Shown one piece after another: positions 23,836-32,441 of a stretch of DNA of 64,000 nt (position 1 is the stretch's first letter; each line of letters opens with the position of its first letter). This DNA is from Oscillospiraceae bacterium (GTDB lineage Bacteria; Bacillota; Clostridia; Oscillospirales; Ruminococcaceae). The translations under genes and the position numbers were made by a program. The stretch covers positions 1-64,000 of the forward strand of contig SVNC01000005.1 of assembly GCA_015067025.1 (NCBI GenBank), read 5' to 3'. The notes beneath the pieces are model-generated. The model saw only the letters and a list, made by a program, of their open reading frames with translations, did no database searches and had not been told where the DNA came from.

Positions 23836-24555
23836 ATGAAAAAAATTATTCCTGTTATTACAGCTCTTGTTATGACGTTGATACTTTCTGTTACAGCCTA
23901 TGCAAGCTTTCTCTCGGAGAGAGTCATAGATAAAACGGACGAGGTTTCTTTAAAAGAGGCTACAGAGATGAACGCGGATATGAAAGCCTTCTTTGAAAAA
24001 ACAGGCGTTGATACAGCCATAGTTGTTGTTGACAGGTTGACCAAGGGTTCTTTTGAAAAAGAAGCTGACTACTATCACAATGATTATTTCAGATTTGATA
24101 CGGGCTTTGTTCTTATACATGATGTAAAAACAGATAAAATAGTGGTTACAGCCTTTGGCAAATATGCTCAGAGGTTAGGAGAAAAATCAGGACTTTCAGA
24201 ACTTGGAGAATTGCTTACCACACTGAAAATATTCAGCGGAGGCTATAGCAAAGGCACAACGGTATTCCTTGATTACGTTCAGAAGATGATAGACGCCTAT
24301 GGTGAAGACGGGTTTACCCAGGGTATGCATAATACAGCCGACGCTATCGGTATGATCATTGATATCGGTAAATGGTTTATCGGTCCTGTTATAGGTGCAC
24401 TTATCGTTATGAGTATTCACAAGGGGTTTGTAAGAAGAAAATACCGTAATCTCGAAGCGGCTTCTATGAGTTCATACGAAAATAAAGGGCAGAGCATTTT
24501 TTATTTTGAAAACGATGTGTTCGTAAGAGAGTACGTTCATACGGATAACGATTGA
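23836..24555 (+). CDS. TPM domain protein, secreted/membrane-anchored
   Basis: 239 residues: signal peptide (residues 1-24, cut near AYA-SF), then a TPM phosphatase-like domain (about 30-150; RVIDKTDEVSLKEATEMNAD, FDTGFVLIHDVKTDKIVV), a hydrophobic helix (about 176-196) and a basic cytoplasmic tail. The TPM fold occurs in YgcG-like proteins and in a thylakoid phosphatase; bacterial roles are mostly unknown. It starts 14 bases after the zinc-ribbon gene behind ACAGGAGGTG, a strong ribosome binding site. Confidence 0.85.
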   Translation: MKKIIPVITALVMTLILSVTAYASFLSERVIDKTDEVSLKEATEMNADMKAFFEKTGVDTAIVVVDRLTKGSFEKEADYYHNDYFRFDTGFVLIHDVKTDKIVVTAFGKYAQRLGEKSGLSELGELLTTLKIFSGGYSKGTTVFLDYVQKMIDAYGEDGFTQGMHNTADAIGMIIDIGKWFIGPVIGALIVMSIHKGFVRRKYRNLEAASMSSYENKGQSIFYFENDVFVREYVHTDND

Positions 24556-24557
24556 TT

Positions 24558-24992
24558 ATGATAAGAGAAATTACACAAAACGACCTTGAAGGGCTGATGG
24601 AACTATACACTCATCTGCATGGCAATCCATTTCCTTTACGTGATGAAAAACTGCTTTCTGTATGGCAGACAGTACTTGATGATAAAGATCATCATATTAT
24701 AGTAGCAGAAGAGGACGAAAAAATAGTATCATCCTGCGTATGTGTTATAGTTCCCAATCTGACCCATAACAGACAACCCTACGCATTAATTGAAAACGTA
24801 GTTACCGATCCTTTATACAGGGGTAAAGGCTACGCCACAAAATGCCTTGACTATGCAAAGGAACTTGCAGTAAAAGAAAACTGCTATAAGATAATGCTCC
24901 TTACAGGCTCAAAGGAAGAAAGCACACATCGTTTTTATAAAAATGCAGGTTATAACAGTAACGATAAAACGGCGTATATTATGTGGCTATGA
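24558..24992 (+). CDS. GNAT family N-acetyltransferase
   Basis: 144 residues with VTDPLYRGKGYATKCLDYAK as the CoA loop and STHRFYKNAGYNSNDKTAYI at the end, a typical small GNAT. ATG 24558 is taken as the start, two bases after the TPM stop; TTG 24552 is the other choice. No strong ribosome binding site is seen, which suggests coupling to the upstream gene. The substrate is unknown. Confidence 0.85.
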   Translation: MIREITQNDLEGLMELYTHLHGNPFPLRDEKLLSVWQTVLDDKDHHIIVAEEDEKIVSSCVCVIVPNLTHNRQPYALIENVVTDPLYRGKGYATKCLDYAKELAVKENCYKIMLLTGSKEESTHRFYKNAGYNSNDKTAYIMWL

Positions 24993-25024
24993 CGAATAAC
25001 ACGTCTAATAGAATTCTAAAAAAT

Positions 25025-25059
25025 AAAGCACAGGATTTATGATTATCCTGTGCTTTTTT
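25025..25059. terminator. Bidirectional terminator
   Basis: AAAGCACAGGAT (25025-25036) pairs with ATCCTGTGCTTT (25045-25056), 8-base loop, T run. It closes the convergent operons. Confidence 0.9.
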
Positions 25060-25060
25060 G

Positions 25061-26116
25061 TTATTGAAATTTAGGTAACGTTACAGTGAAAGATACTATA
25101 TCGTCGGCACTTTCCGCTTTAATTTCTCCGTTATGTAGTTCGACAACCTTCTTAACTATGGCAAGACCGATGCCATTACCTTCAACGGTGTGGGATTCGT
25201 CCGCCTGATAGAATTTATTGAAAATTCTTGGCATAGCTTCTTTAGGTATTTCACCTCTGTTGGATACACAGACGTGAATTTTTCTGTTGTCTTCTTTTAT
25301 ATTGATCGTTATTTTATCTTTCTGATCGGAAAATTTAATTGCATTGTCGATAAGATTTATCCATATCTGTTTTAAAAGCTCTTCATTGGCACAGATGCTG
25401 TGTTCTCTGAAATTCAGTTCCATTTCTACGAGTTTACTTGTCCATTTGTCGATAAGAAGAAGAACGCAGCTTCTTATCTGCTCAGAAAGGTTAAAGCTTG
25501 TCACCTCTGTCAGAATATTCTGATTTTCTACTTTTGTAAGACAAAGAACGTTTGTAGCCATATACGATAGCCTCATAGACTCTTCTTCAATGACTTCAAG
25601 GTATTCGTTTTTCTGCTCTTCAGTAAGGTTTCCATGTCGTACAAGCTTTGCAAATCCCGCTATAGAAACTATCGGTGTCTTAAATTCGTGAGAAAAGTTG
25701 TTGATAAAATCCTTTCGGAGCATTTCAGTCTGTTCAAGCTCTTTTGCCGCTCGGTTAAAGTTATCCTCGATATTTTTGAAGGTAGGGTGGTATCCGATTG
25801 GTTTGCTGAATTCTATCCTTGCCTTGAAATCTCCCTTTGCAAGTCTGTCAAGCTGGTTAATGATTCGGTTGAAAGGCTTTAAAGAGAATTTACTTGTAAT
25901 TATCGTCAGAATAAAGCCTATAACCATACTTATAACAGACATCAGAATAACAATGTCGTGCAATTCAAATCTGCTGTCAATGGAATCTATTGCATTTATG
26001 GCGAGTAGAATATATAGTATAGCAACAGCAAGGCTTAATGCAACGGCAATTATTATAAAGACCAAAATTGATACCAGTAGCGTAAGGGCAAATGTATGAT
26101 TGCCTTTGTTTTTCAT
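25061..26116 (-). CDS. Sensor histidine kinase
   Basis: 351 residues: two membrane helices (about 10-40 and 50-70) with almost no extracellular loop, a HAMP segment (KPFNRIINQLDRLAKGDFKA), the phosphorylated His in NFSHEFKTPIVSI (about residue 142), and the ATPase boxes NLIDNAIKF and GNGIGLAIVKKVVE. The short loop suggests sensing in or at the membrane. Its start overlaps the end of the response regulator gene by four bases. Target genes are not shown by the sequence. Confidence 0.9.
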   Translation of the reverse strand: MKNKGNHTFALTLLVSILVFIIIAVALSLAVAILYILLAINAIDSIDSRFELHDIVILMSVISMVIGFILTIITSKFSLKPFNRIINQLDRLAKGDFKARIEFSKPIGYHPTFKNIEDNFNRAAKELEQTEMLRKDFINNFSHEFKTPIVSIAGFAKLVRHGNLTEEQKNEYLEVIEEESMRLSYMATNVLCLTKVENQNILTEVTSFNLSEQIRSCVLLLIDKWTSKLVEMELNFREHSICANEELLKQIWINLIDNAIKFSDQKDKITINIKEDNRKIHVCVSNRGEIPKEAMPRIFNKFYQADESHTVEGNGIGLAIVKKVVELHNGEIKAESADDIVSFTVTLPKFQ

Positions 26117-26793
26117 ATTCTCTTTACCGCCCTGTATCCGAGTCCACGCACTGACTCTATTTCAAATTCTTCCCAACCCTCAAAACGTTTACGGAGTCTG
26201 CCGACGTGGACTGTGACAGTTTCCCAGCCTGTTTCGCTTTCTGTACCCCATATTTCGTCCATGAGCTGTATTCTTGTAAATATCTGCCCCGGATAGGAAA
26301 GTAACTTGTACAAAAGCAAGAACTCCTTTTGAGGCAGTGTCTGGCTTTCGCCTGAGCGTGATACTGTAAATGAGTTGTAGTCAAGGGTTACGTTTCCTAT
26401 GGTTATTCTCTGTTCGCTTACTATTCTTGCACGGCGGAGAAGAGCCTTTATACGAAGTAACAGCTTATCCACATCTATCGGTTTTGTTATGTAATCGTCA
26501 GTGCCGACAAGAAATCCCTTTTTCTCATCAGAGGGGAGATGCTTTGCAGTTACCATAAGTATAGGCAATGCATTATCGGTTTTTCGTATGATCTTTGTAA
26601 ATTCATAGCCGTCCATTTTTGGCATCATTATATCAAGAACAACAAGATCAATATGTGTTTTATCAAGCACCTGTAATGCTTCTTCACCGTTGTTTGCTGT
26701 AGTTACAGTGTAATTTGCATTCTGCAGTACAGCACTTAAAAGCATTCGTGTATGCTTGTCATCGTCTACAACAAGTATGTGAAACATTCTCAA
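26113..26793 (-). CDS. OmpR-family response regulator
   Basis: 226 residues: receiver domain with VVDDDKHTRM at the start, phosphoacceptor Asp in LVVLDIMMPKMDG and Lys in TDDYITKPID, then an OmpR/PhoB winged-helix (LPQKEFLLLYKLLSYPGQIF to SVRGLGYRAV). It forms a two-gene operon with the kinase that follows. SD ACGGAGG lies before ATG 26793. Confidence 0.92.
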   Translation of the reverse strand: MRMFHILVVDDDKHTRMLLSAVLQNANYTVTTANNGEEALQVLDKTHIDLVVLDIMMPKMDGYEFTKIIRKTDNALPILMVTAKHLPSDEKKGFLVGTDDYITKPIDVDKLLLRIKALLRRARIVSEQRITIGNVTLDYNSFTVSRSGESQTLPQKEFLLLYKLLSYPGQIFTRIQLMDEIWGTESETGWETVTVHVGRLRKRFEGWEEFEIESVRGLGYRAVKRI

Positions 26794-27019
26794 CCTCCGT
26801 TTTATTATATGATATGTCGTTTTAATGAATAGTCTTGTGTAATATCAGAGCTGTGTTCTTATGAAAGAAAATGTTTTCTGCTAAAGTTCCATGCTAATGT
26901 TACTGTAATTTTCTAAACTGTGGATAAACTTTTGCGACAAAATTCGACAAGTTTCGTTTCAGTTTAGAAAATAGGTTTACAATGATTTATAAATATAACC
27001 TTAAAAGGAGAAATTTTTA

Positions 27020-27910
27020 ATGAAAAAGGTGAAAATTATAACAGATTCCTGCTCAGATCTCAATACAGAAATCATGGAAAGATATGATATAGATTATGTC
27101 CGTATGGTGACCATAGAGGACGGCGAAGAAGCACCGGCATTACTAAGCTGGAGCAGAGAAGAAGCAAAGAGGCTTTATGACACCATTCGCGGCGGAAAGC
27201 GTATAACTACTTCTCAGGTGCCTGTTGAAGAGTTTATGAATGCTTTTGATAAGTACCTCAAGGAAGGTTACGATATAGTTTATATCGGATGCTCAAGCCG
27301 TCAGTCAGGATCAGTAAATACAGCCTGTGTTATATCTGAAGAATTTACCGAAAAGTATCCCGACTCAAAAATTTACTGTGTCGATTCACAGAATGCAAGT
27401 CTCGGAGAAGGTATGCTTGCCGTTGAAGCGGCAAAGCTTGCAAAGGAAGGCCGTAGTGCAGAAGAAATACACGAGCATATTTTATCCATCAGAAAAACTG
27501 TTAATCAGTACGTTACAGTACATACCTTAGAGCATCTCAGAAAGGCAGGAAGAGTAACCGCTTCTTCAGCCTTCTTTGGTAATCTTATGGGGGTAAAGCC
27601 GATACTTATTTCTGACGCTGAAGGAACACAGACAGCAATCAAAAAGGTAAGAGGCAGACAGAATTCTCTTAATGAGCTTATAGAAATGCTTAAGAAAAAT
27701 ATAGTAGATTCTGAAGAACAGACTATATACATAGCACACGCTGACTGCGATGATACAGAAATGTCACAGTTTGTTGCGAAGGTAAAAGAAGAAATTCCCT
27801 GCAAGGAAGTTTATGTGGGCGTAATAGGTCCGATAATCGGTGCATCGATCGGTCCTGACGCAATAGGAATATGGGGATTTGGTAATAAGGTAACCCACAA
27901 GGCAGAATGA
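27020..27910 (+). CDS. DegV family fatty-acid-binding protein (FakB-like)
   Basis: 296 residues. The DegV fold is shown by KIITDSCSDLN (5-15), TTSQVPVEEF, GCSSRQSGSVNTA and the C-terminal GPIIGASIGPDAIGI. DegV/FakB proteins bind a fatty acid that FakA phosphorylates to acyl-phosphate, the donor for PlsX/PlsY. A plsY paralogue follows 46 bases downstream, which supports that role here; no fakA is in the window. Starts at ATG 27020 behind AAAAGGAG. Confidence 0.9.
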   Translation: MKKVKIITDSCSDLNTEIMERYDIDYVRMVTIEDGEEAPALLSWSREEAKRLYDTIRGGKRITTSQVPVEEFMNAFDKYLKEGYDIVYIGCSSRQSGSVNTACVISEEFTEKYPDSKIYCVDSQNASLGEGMLAVEAAKLAKEGRSAEEIHEHILSIRKTVNQYVTVHTLEHLRKAGRVTASSAFFGNLMGVKPILISDAEGTQTAIKKVRGRQNSLNELIEMLKKNIVDSEEQTIYIAHADCDDTEMSQFVAKVKEEIPCKEVYVGVIGPIIGASIGPDAIGIWGFGNKVTHKAE

Positions 27911-27956
27911 TCTCATTCCTGAAATTCATAATCGCAAATAAAACGAGGAAATAAAT

Positions 27957-28577
27957 ATGGAAATCTTTCTTTTTATCGCAGCCGCTGTTACTGCATATCT
28001 TGTTTCGGGCTGGAATCCGGCTATAACTTTTTCAAAGCTTATCTATAAAAAGGACATCCGCACCTGCGGAAGTAAAAATCCCGGTTTTACAAACTTCAAA
28101 CGCACCTTCGGTAATAAATGGGCATGGTTTGTACTGGCACTCGACTTATCAAAGGCGGCAGTAGTGGTAGTCATTTACGCTATCCTTTTCGGAAATCATA
28201 TGGGTATGTATCAGTTTGGTGCTGCATATACCGCTGTATTTGCTGTGCTTGGTCACGCATTCCCCGTATGGTATGGTTTTAAGGGCGGAAAAGGCTTTCT
28301 TGTAAGCCTTTCATCAGTGTGGGTGATCGACTGGAGAGTAGGTCTTATTGCAACTGTTATTATGATCGTGCTGTTACTGACAACAAAATATATGTCGCTG
28401 TCAACAGTAGTGGCAATGCTTTGCTGTCCTGTTATGCTTGCGATATTCGGTTCAGATATTAAAGTAGTTCTAATAGTAACAGCAATAGTCTTGTTTATGG
28501 CAATTCGCCACAAGGAAAACTTCAAGAGACTTTTAAAAGGCACAGAATCCCGTTTTGAATTACGCAAAAAGAAATAA
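27957..28577 (+). CDS. plsY: PlsY-like glycerol-3-phosphate acyltransferase (paralogue 1)
   Basis: 206 residues with about five membrane helices. PlsY adds an acyl group from acyl-phosphate to position 1 of glycerol-3-phosphate. Motif 1 is altered (CGSKNPGFTNFKRTFG, where most members have GSGNxGxTN), while motif 2 is kept (GHAFPVWYGFKGGKG). It lies in a likely operon with DegV. The second PlsY at 39082-39738 has the canonical motif and sits with gpsA, so this copy may be specialised. Confidence 0.85.
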   Translation: MEIFLFIAAAVTAYLVSGWNPAITFSKLIYKKDIRTCGSKNPGFTNFKRTFGNKWAWFVLALDLSKAAVVVVIYAILFGNHMGMYQFGAAYTAVFAVLGHAFPVWYGFKGGKGFLVSLSSVWVIDWRVGLIATVIMIVLLLTTKYMSLSTVVAMLCCPVMLAIFGSDIKVVLIVTAIVLFMAIRHKENFKRLLKGTESRFELRKKK

Positions 28578-28599
28578 ATTTATTACATAATGAGTTAAT

Positions 28600-28640
28600 A
28601 CCCCGTCGAAACTATTTTTCATAGTTCTGACGGGGTTTGT
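28600..28640. terminator. Bidirectional terminator
   Basis: ACCCCGTC (28600-28607) pairs with GACGGGGT (28629-28636), with a further AACTAT/ATAGTT stem inside; T-rich on the exit. Between the convergent plsY and epimerase genes. Confidence 0.85.
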
Positions 28641-28643
28641 TTT

Positions 28644-29501
28644 TTACTTTGCGGAAATAGTCATAGTGTACTTTTTGATTTCCTTGGGCTTTGCGATCTG
28701 TATTCCTTTTTTATCTGCAAATATGCCGTTGTCATCATCGTAATCGTCACTGCTGCACCAGGGCTCTATACATAAGAATCCTGCTCTTTTACCTGCAGGA
28801 GTCCACAGTCCAAGTGAAGTAAAGCCTTGCCAGCTTATAGTGGCGAGAGTTTTGTTTCCTTCCTTAAAGGTTACGGAGTCTGATTTTATATCGTCAAAGT
28901 AAACGACGTCATTATCAAACATACTATAGTTTAAAGAAAGCTTCTTTGCATTTTTAAGTCTTTCAATTCTGTTTTTGCTTTCAAACATTCTGTTATCAAG
29001 ATTCATAACAGGAGTTGAGGCGTTTTCTCTTTTTGAAAACTCTATAGTGCAGTTATCAAGATCGTCACAGGCAATTGCAGGATGAGCACCGATACAGAAG
29101 GGCATATCTCTGTCGCTCAGATTCATAACGTTATAGCTTATTAACAATCTGTCACAGGATATAGAGTATGTAAGGGAAAGCTGGCAGGTAAAGGGGAAAC
29201 CTGTTTCCTGAGGAGAAAAAGTTTTTGTAAAAATAGCACTGTTATTCATACTTTTGTAAAGAGAAAATTCATTGTCTCTTGCAAAGCCGTGCTTTGTTAA
29301 ACTTATAGTTTCTCCGTTGATAACTGTTTTGTTATTCTTTACGTTTCCGATAGCAGGGAACAATATAGGGGAGCTTTTACCCCAGAAGGCGGGGTCTGCA
29401 CACCACATAATTTCTCTGTCATCAATAATGAGAGATTTAAGCTCAGCACCCTTTGTATCAATAACGGCCTTTGAATTGCCGCAGAAAATTTCCTTTAACA
29501 T
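28644..29501 (-). CDS. Aldose 1-epimerase family protein (LacX-like)
   Basis: 285 residues of the galactose mutarotase-like fold. Seen are LTKHGFARDNEF with the first His, CIGAHPAIACDD with the second His, and the C-terminal FLCIEPWCSSDD with the conserved Glu. This pattern matches LacX-type aldose epimerases that interconvert sugar anomers in the cytoplasm. It follows the GH26 gene by three bases, which suggests an operon that handles released sugars. Confidence 0.88.
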   Translation of the reverse strand: MLKEIFCGNSKAVIDTKGAELKSLIIDDREIMWCADPAFWGKSSPILFPAIGNVKNNKTVINGETISLTKHGFARDNEFSLYKSMNNSAIFTKTFSPQETGFPFTCQLSLTYSISCDRLLISYNVMNLSDRDMPFCIGAHPAIACDDLDNCTIEFSKRENASTPVMNLDNRMFESKNRIERLKNAKKLSLNYSMFDNDVVYFDDIKSDSVTFKEGNKTLATISWQGFTSLGLWTPAGKRAGFLCIEPWCSSDDYDDDNGIFADKKGIQIAKPKEIKKYTMTISAK

Positions 29502-29504
29502 ATA

Positions 29505-30860
29505 TTAAAATTCCTTTTTATAGTCTGAAAGCTTTGAGTTTGCGGGTATCTTGTCCTGATTTTGAAGCTCCCAGAGCATCAGATATTCAGGAATATATTT
29601 TTCCGTTCCTTCAAAATCAGGAAGCTCGCTTAATGTAATAACCTTTTCGTGAGAATATACGCCCTTTAAGAATTCGGCAGACATTCGCTTTGTATTGATC
29701 GAGGGTGTGCCGCCGAGAGAGGTTATGATACTGCCCGTTGCAGTTGCATTACATATAAATTCGCCGTTCCAGGGCATAAAGTAAAGCCAGTTCACCTTGC
29801 TGTTTGCACTGAATATCTTGTCAGGGTCGGGGATATAGCCGCATTCAGAGATACAAGCCATCTTGTCATCAGGTATAATGTTGCTGAGAACACTGTATTT
29901 GTTGCTCTGTTCGCTGTGGTCTTCAAATTCAGGATAGATATCCATACCGCCAAGGTCGTAGGTGTTGGCGTTTACTTCTGCTTTTTTTGCCTGACCGTTC
30001 CATACCCAAATGAGATTTGTAAGCTTGTGATAGTTTTCCAGTCTGTCGAATACCATATACCAGAGCTTCTGGTAGTACTGATTTGTGAATGTTTCTGTAT
30101 CCTTTACACCCCACCAGAACCATGCACCGCTGGCTTCGTGCAAGGGTCTCCATAATACAGGAACACCTGCCGCTTCAAGTCTCTGGAGTTTTAATGCAAT
30201 AGTATCAATATCCTTGATAACTACTTCGTATTCCTTAGTACCGGGAGTTACTGCGTTGGCAAGGCTGAAATTTCTTATTTCATCCGAGTAAAAGGCTATA
30301 CCGGGTACGCTGTCATCGTCAATGTCAACGGGAACCTTCCAGTGCCAGCAGAATGCAACGATGCCGTTCTGCTTTGTATGCCAGGTTATAGCGTCTTCGA
30401 TATGCTGATCGTTTATACCTTGATTTCCGTGGGAGAATATCATATCAAAGCCGATAATTGCAGGCAGATCGCCTGTTTCCATATAGTACACTATCTGTTC
30501 ATACTGACCTGCTTCAAAGTACTGCTGACCTGCAAAAATATTCTTGCCATAGTTCTCTTTAAGATAATTGAAAAGAGCTAAGGTCTCAGGGTTTGTATTT
30601 TTTGATACAGGCTTTGAGCCGTCGGGTTCACGGGACTCGAGATCCTTTAAAAGAGCATCAAAGTCAGTTTCATAGGAAAGAGCAACCTTCATATCAACTT
30701 CGCCGTTTTCGTCAACGGCAACCGGGTTTGAAAGAGGCTTGCTGTTCTGTTCGGTTGATGAGCTGTCGTTTGTGCCGGTGGTTGAGGTGTTTTCACCGTT
30801 ACACGCACAAAGAGATATCGTCATAGATATTGCGAGAATTGTCGCTAAAATTTTTCTCAT
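29505..30860 (-). CDS. GH26 beta-mannanase-type lipoprotein
   Basis: 451 residues from ATG 30860 (MRKILATILA) behind AAAGGAT. The signal peptide ends in a lipobox-like SLCAC, so it is probably anchored outside the cell by lipid at Cys. A Ser/Thr/Asn linker follows. The GH26 catalytic domain (about 75-440) shows the acid/base Glu in LWRPLHEASGAWFWWG and the nucleophile Glu in ACISECGYIP. GH26 enzymes mostly cut beta-1,4-mannan. It is likely co-transcribed with the aldose epimerase. A GH5 lipoprotein of similar design is at 60999. Confidence 0.9.
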   Translation of the reverse strand: MRKILATILAISMTISLCACNGENTSTTGTNDSSSTEQNSKPLSNPVAVDENGEVDMKVALSYETDFDALLKDLESREPDGSKPVSKNTNPETLALFNYLKENYGKNIFAGQQYFEAGQYEQIVYYMETGDLPAIIGFDMIFSHGNQGINDQHIEDAITWHTKQNGIVAFCWHWKVPVDIDDDSVPGIAFYSDEIRNFSLANAVTPGTKEYEVVIKDIDTIALKLQRLEAAGVPVLWRPLHEASGAWFWWGVKDTETFTNQYYQKLWYMVFDRLENYHKLTNLIWVWNGQAKKAEVNANTYDLGGMDIYPEFEDHSEQSNKYSVLSNIIPDDKMACISECGYIPDPDKIFSANSKVNWLYFMPWNGEFICNATATGSIITSLGGTPSINTKRMSAEFLKGVYSHEKVITLSELPDFEGTEKYIPEYLMLWELQNQDKIPANSKLSDYKKEF

Positions 30861-30905
30861 AATTTTTATCCTTTCAAAAGTTTCTTCCGAATATAATCTA
30901 ACTTT

Positions 30906-30934
30906 ATTATAGCAGAAAATCATATGGATTTCAA
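30906..30934 (-). promoter_or_regulatory. GH26 promoter
   Basis: On the minus strand TTGAAA (30934-30929), 17 bases, TATAAT (30911-30906). Confidence 0.75.
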
Positions 30935-30954
30935 TATAAATTTAAGTAAAAAAC

Positions 30955-30983
30955 TTGATTGTGATAAGTAAATATGTTAAAAT
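30955..30983 (+). promoter_or_regulatory. Deaminase promoter
   Basis: TTGATT (30955-30960), 17 bases, TAAAAT (30978-30983); divergent from the GH26 promoter. Confidence 0.65.
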
Positions 30984-31003
30984 TATAAAAAAGGAGTGGT
31001 ACT

Positions 31004-31618
31004 ATGTGGAATGACTTATCTTATCAATGGAAGACCGCCTTTGAAGAAGGCTGGATCGCATTTAAAAACGGCAGTACACCAATAGGTGCGGCACTGTTTG
31101 ATAAAGATGGTACGTTGATTTTAAAAAATCGCAATCGTGCCAATGAAGAAGGGACTATAAACAAGCGTATATCTCACGCTGAGGCAAATATTTTAAGAGA
31201 GCTTGATATTACATCTTATGATTTTAAAGAGCTTACGCTTTATTCCACAATGGAGCCTTGTCCTATGTGTATGGGTACGTGTGTAATGGCAGGGATAAGA
31301 AAGCTCAGATTTGCCGCAAGAGACCCTTACTGTGGTTTTACCTATCTTAAAGATACTGAGCCATATTTTTTAACCAAGAATCTCGATTATACCTTTGCAG
31401 ATGACGAAATGGAAAAGGTCCAGCTTGTAATGCAGGGCTACAGGGAGCTGAGATATATGGAGCAGGGTGCATCAGATAAGGTGTTTAAAACCTTCTATGA
31501 ACTTCGCCCTGAGATAAAGACAATTACAGAAAAGCTATACGCTGAAAAGGTGTTAGACCGCTTTGCAAATGATAACAGATCTTTTTCAGAGGTTTATGAT
31601 TACATACTTTCATTGTAA
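31004..31618 (+). CDS. Nucleoside/nucleobase deaminase family protein
   Basis: 204 residues with a cytidine/deoxycytidylate deaminase-like zinc site: HAEANIL (catalytic Glu) and EPCPMCMGTC (two zinc Cys). The domain covers about 1-125. The C-terminal 80 residues (YRELRYMEQGASDKVFKTFY) are not part of the core fold and are helical. It is longer than TadA-type enzymes. The substrate could be guanine, cytosine or another amino-nucleobase; nothing settles it. Single gene between divergent promoter and terminator. Confidence 0.85.
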   Translation: MWNDLSYQWKTAFEEGWIAFKNGSTPIGAALFDKDGTLILKNRNRANEEGTINKRISHAEANILRELDITSYDFKELTLYSTMEPCPMCMGTCVMAGIRKLRFAARDPYCGFTYLKDTEPYFLTKNLDYTFADDEMEKVQLVMQGYRELRYMEQGASDKVFKTFYELRPEIKTITEKLYAEKVLDRFANDNRSFSEVYDYILSL

Positions 31619-31622
31619 AAAT

Positions 31623-31655
31623 AAAGGCTTGCGGACAGAATTCGCAAGCCTTTCG
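31623..31655. terminator. Bidirectional terminator
   Basis: AAAGGCTTGCG (31623-31633) pairs with CGCAAGCCTTT (31643-31653), 9-base loop. It lies between the convergent deaminase and spoIIR genes. Confidence 0.85.
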
Positions 31656-32387
31656 CTATATTAAGAATCTCAATTTTTTTACTGTTTTGCAGTTTACTAC
31701 AGGTTGACAGAATATCTCTTTAAAAAATGAAGGTGGCTCTATCTTTTTTGCTTCAGAGCTTTCTTCTGTGTTTTCGCTTTGTTCCTCATTTTCTGAATTT
31801 CCGCCGAATAAATTACCGATAGCTTCAAACAAAGCAAATCTTACTTCTATATTTTTTGACTCTTCTATTTCTTTGCTCTCCTTTTCAGAGAAGAACTCTC
31901 CCGATGCAGGCAGACAAAGAGGTGGAAACATCACACACCACCAGTTTTTACCCTCGGCTTTTCCAATGAGAAATCTGACTGCGGTATAGTTGCCTGCAGG
32001 CAAAGTATAGTTTTCATATTTTCTCGTGGTAAAATAGGTATCAGCAATTTCGCAGGTCACGTTATAATCGTATCCTCTGCTTTTTATATAGCTTCTTGCT
32101 GTAAGCTCCATTTCTTCCTTGTTTTCTTTTGCTGCCGTTATTGCTTCGGCAGGGCTTTTGCAAGCGGCAAAAACCTCTCCGAAGGTAGTAAGCATATGAT
32201 CCCTCAGCTCATATTTTAATTGCTGATCCTCCTTGCTGTCGGAGTTTGCAAGTATGTGAAGTCTTAGTACTTCATCAGGCTTTTCCTCACAGTCTGCGGC
32301 AAAGGCTGAAAAGCCGCTGAAAATGAGTGCCATAATCGTTGATGTAATAAGTAGTGCATCAAAAAAATGAAATTTAAACCCTGCCAT
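31656..32387 (-). CDS. spoIIR: Stage II sporulation protein R
   Basis: 243 residues: a signal or anchor helix (about 8-30), then the SpoIIR domain with the hallmark LRLHILANSDSKEDQQLKYE (41-60) and NWWCVMFPPLCL (148-159). In Bacillus it is made in the forespore and signals across the septum to activate SpoIIGA, which processes pro-sigma-E. The C-terminal part beyond the core is low-complexity Glu/Ser. The first codons (MAGF) can pair with a stretch in the leader (see 32376-32434). It shows that the organism has a sporulation programme. Confidence 0.92.
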   Translation of the reverse strand: MAGFKFHFFDALLITSTIMALIFSGFSAFAADCEEKPDEVLRLHILANSDSKEDQQLKYELRDHMLTTFGEVFAACKSPAEAITAAKENKEEMELTARSYIKSRGYDYNVTCEIADTYFTTRKYENYTLPAGNYTAVRFLIGKAEGKNWWCVMFPPLCLPASGEFFSEKESKEIEESKNIEVRFALFEAIGNLFGGNSENEEQSENTEESSEAKKIEPPSFFKEIFCQPVVNCKTVKKLRFLI

Positions 32388-32434
32388 AATAATTTCCTTT
32401 CTGAACTTTGTCAGTTGGATTTTTGGCAGGGTTT
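32376..32434 (-). promoter_or_regulatory. Inverted repeat over the spoIIR start
   Basis: AAACCCTGCC (32376-32385, codons 1-5 of spoIIR) is a perfect complement of GGCAGGGTTT (32425-32434, in the leader). The 39-base loop contains the ribosome binding site GAAAGGA. Pairing would limit initiation; it could also just be a weak terminator for the lipase gene. Confidence 0.4.
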
Positions 32435-32441
32435 TGTGTAT

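Noticed and set aside
26794-27019. Regulatory element before degV
   Set aside because: I saw no consensus promoter with good spacing and no clear dyad; a plain promoter must exist but I cannot place it.
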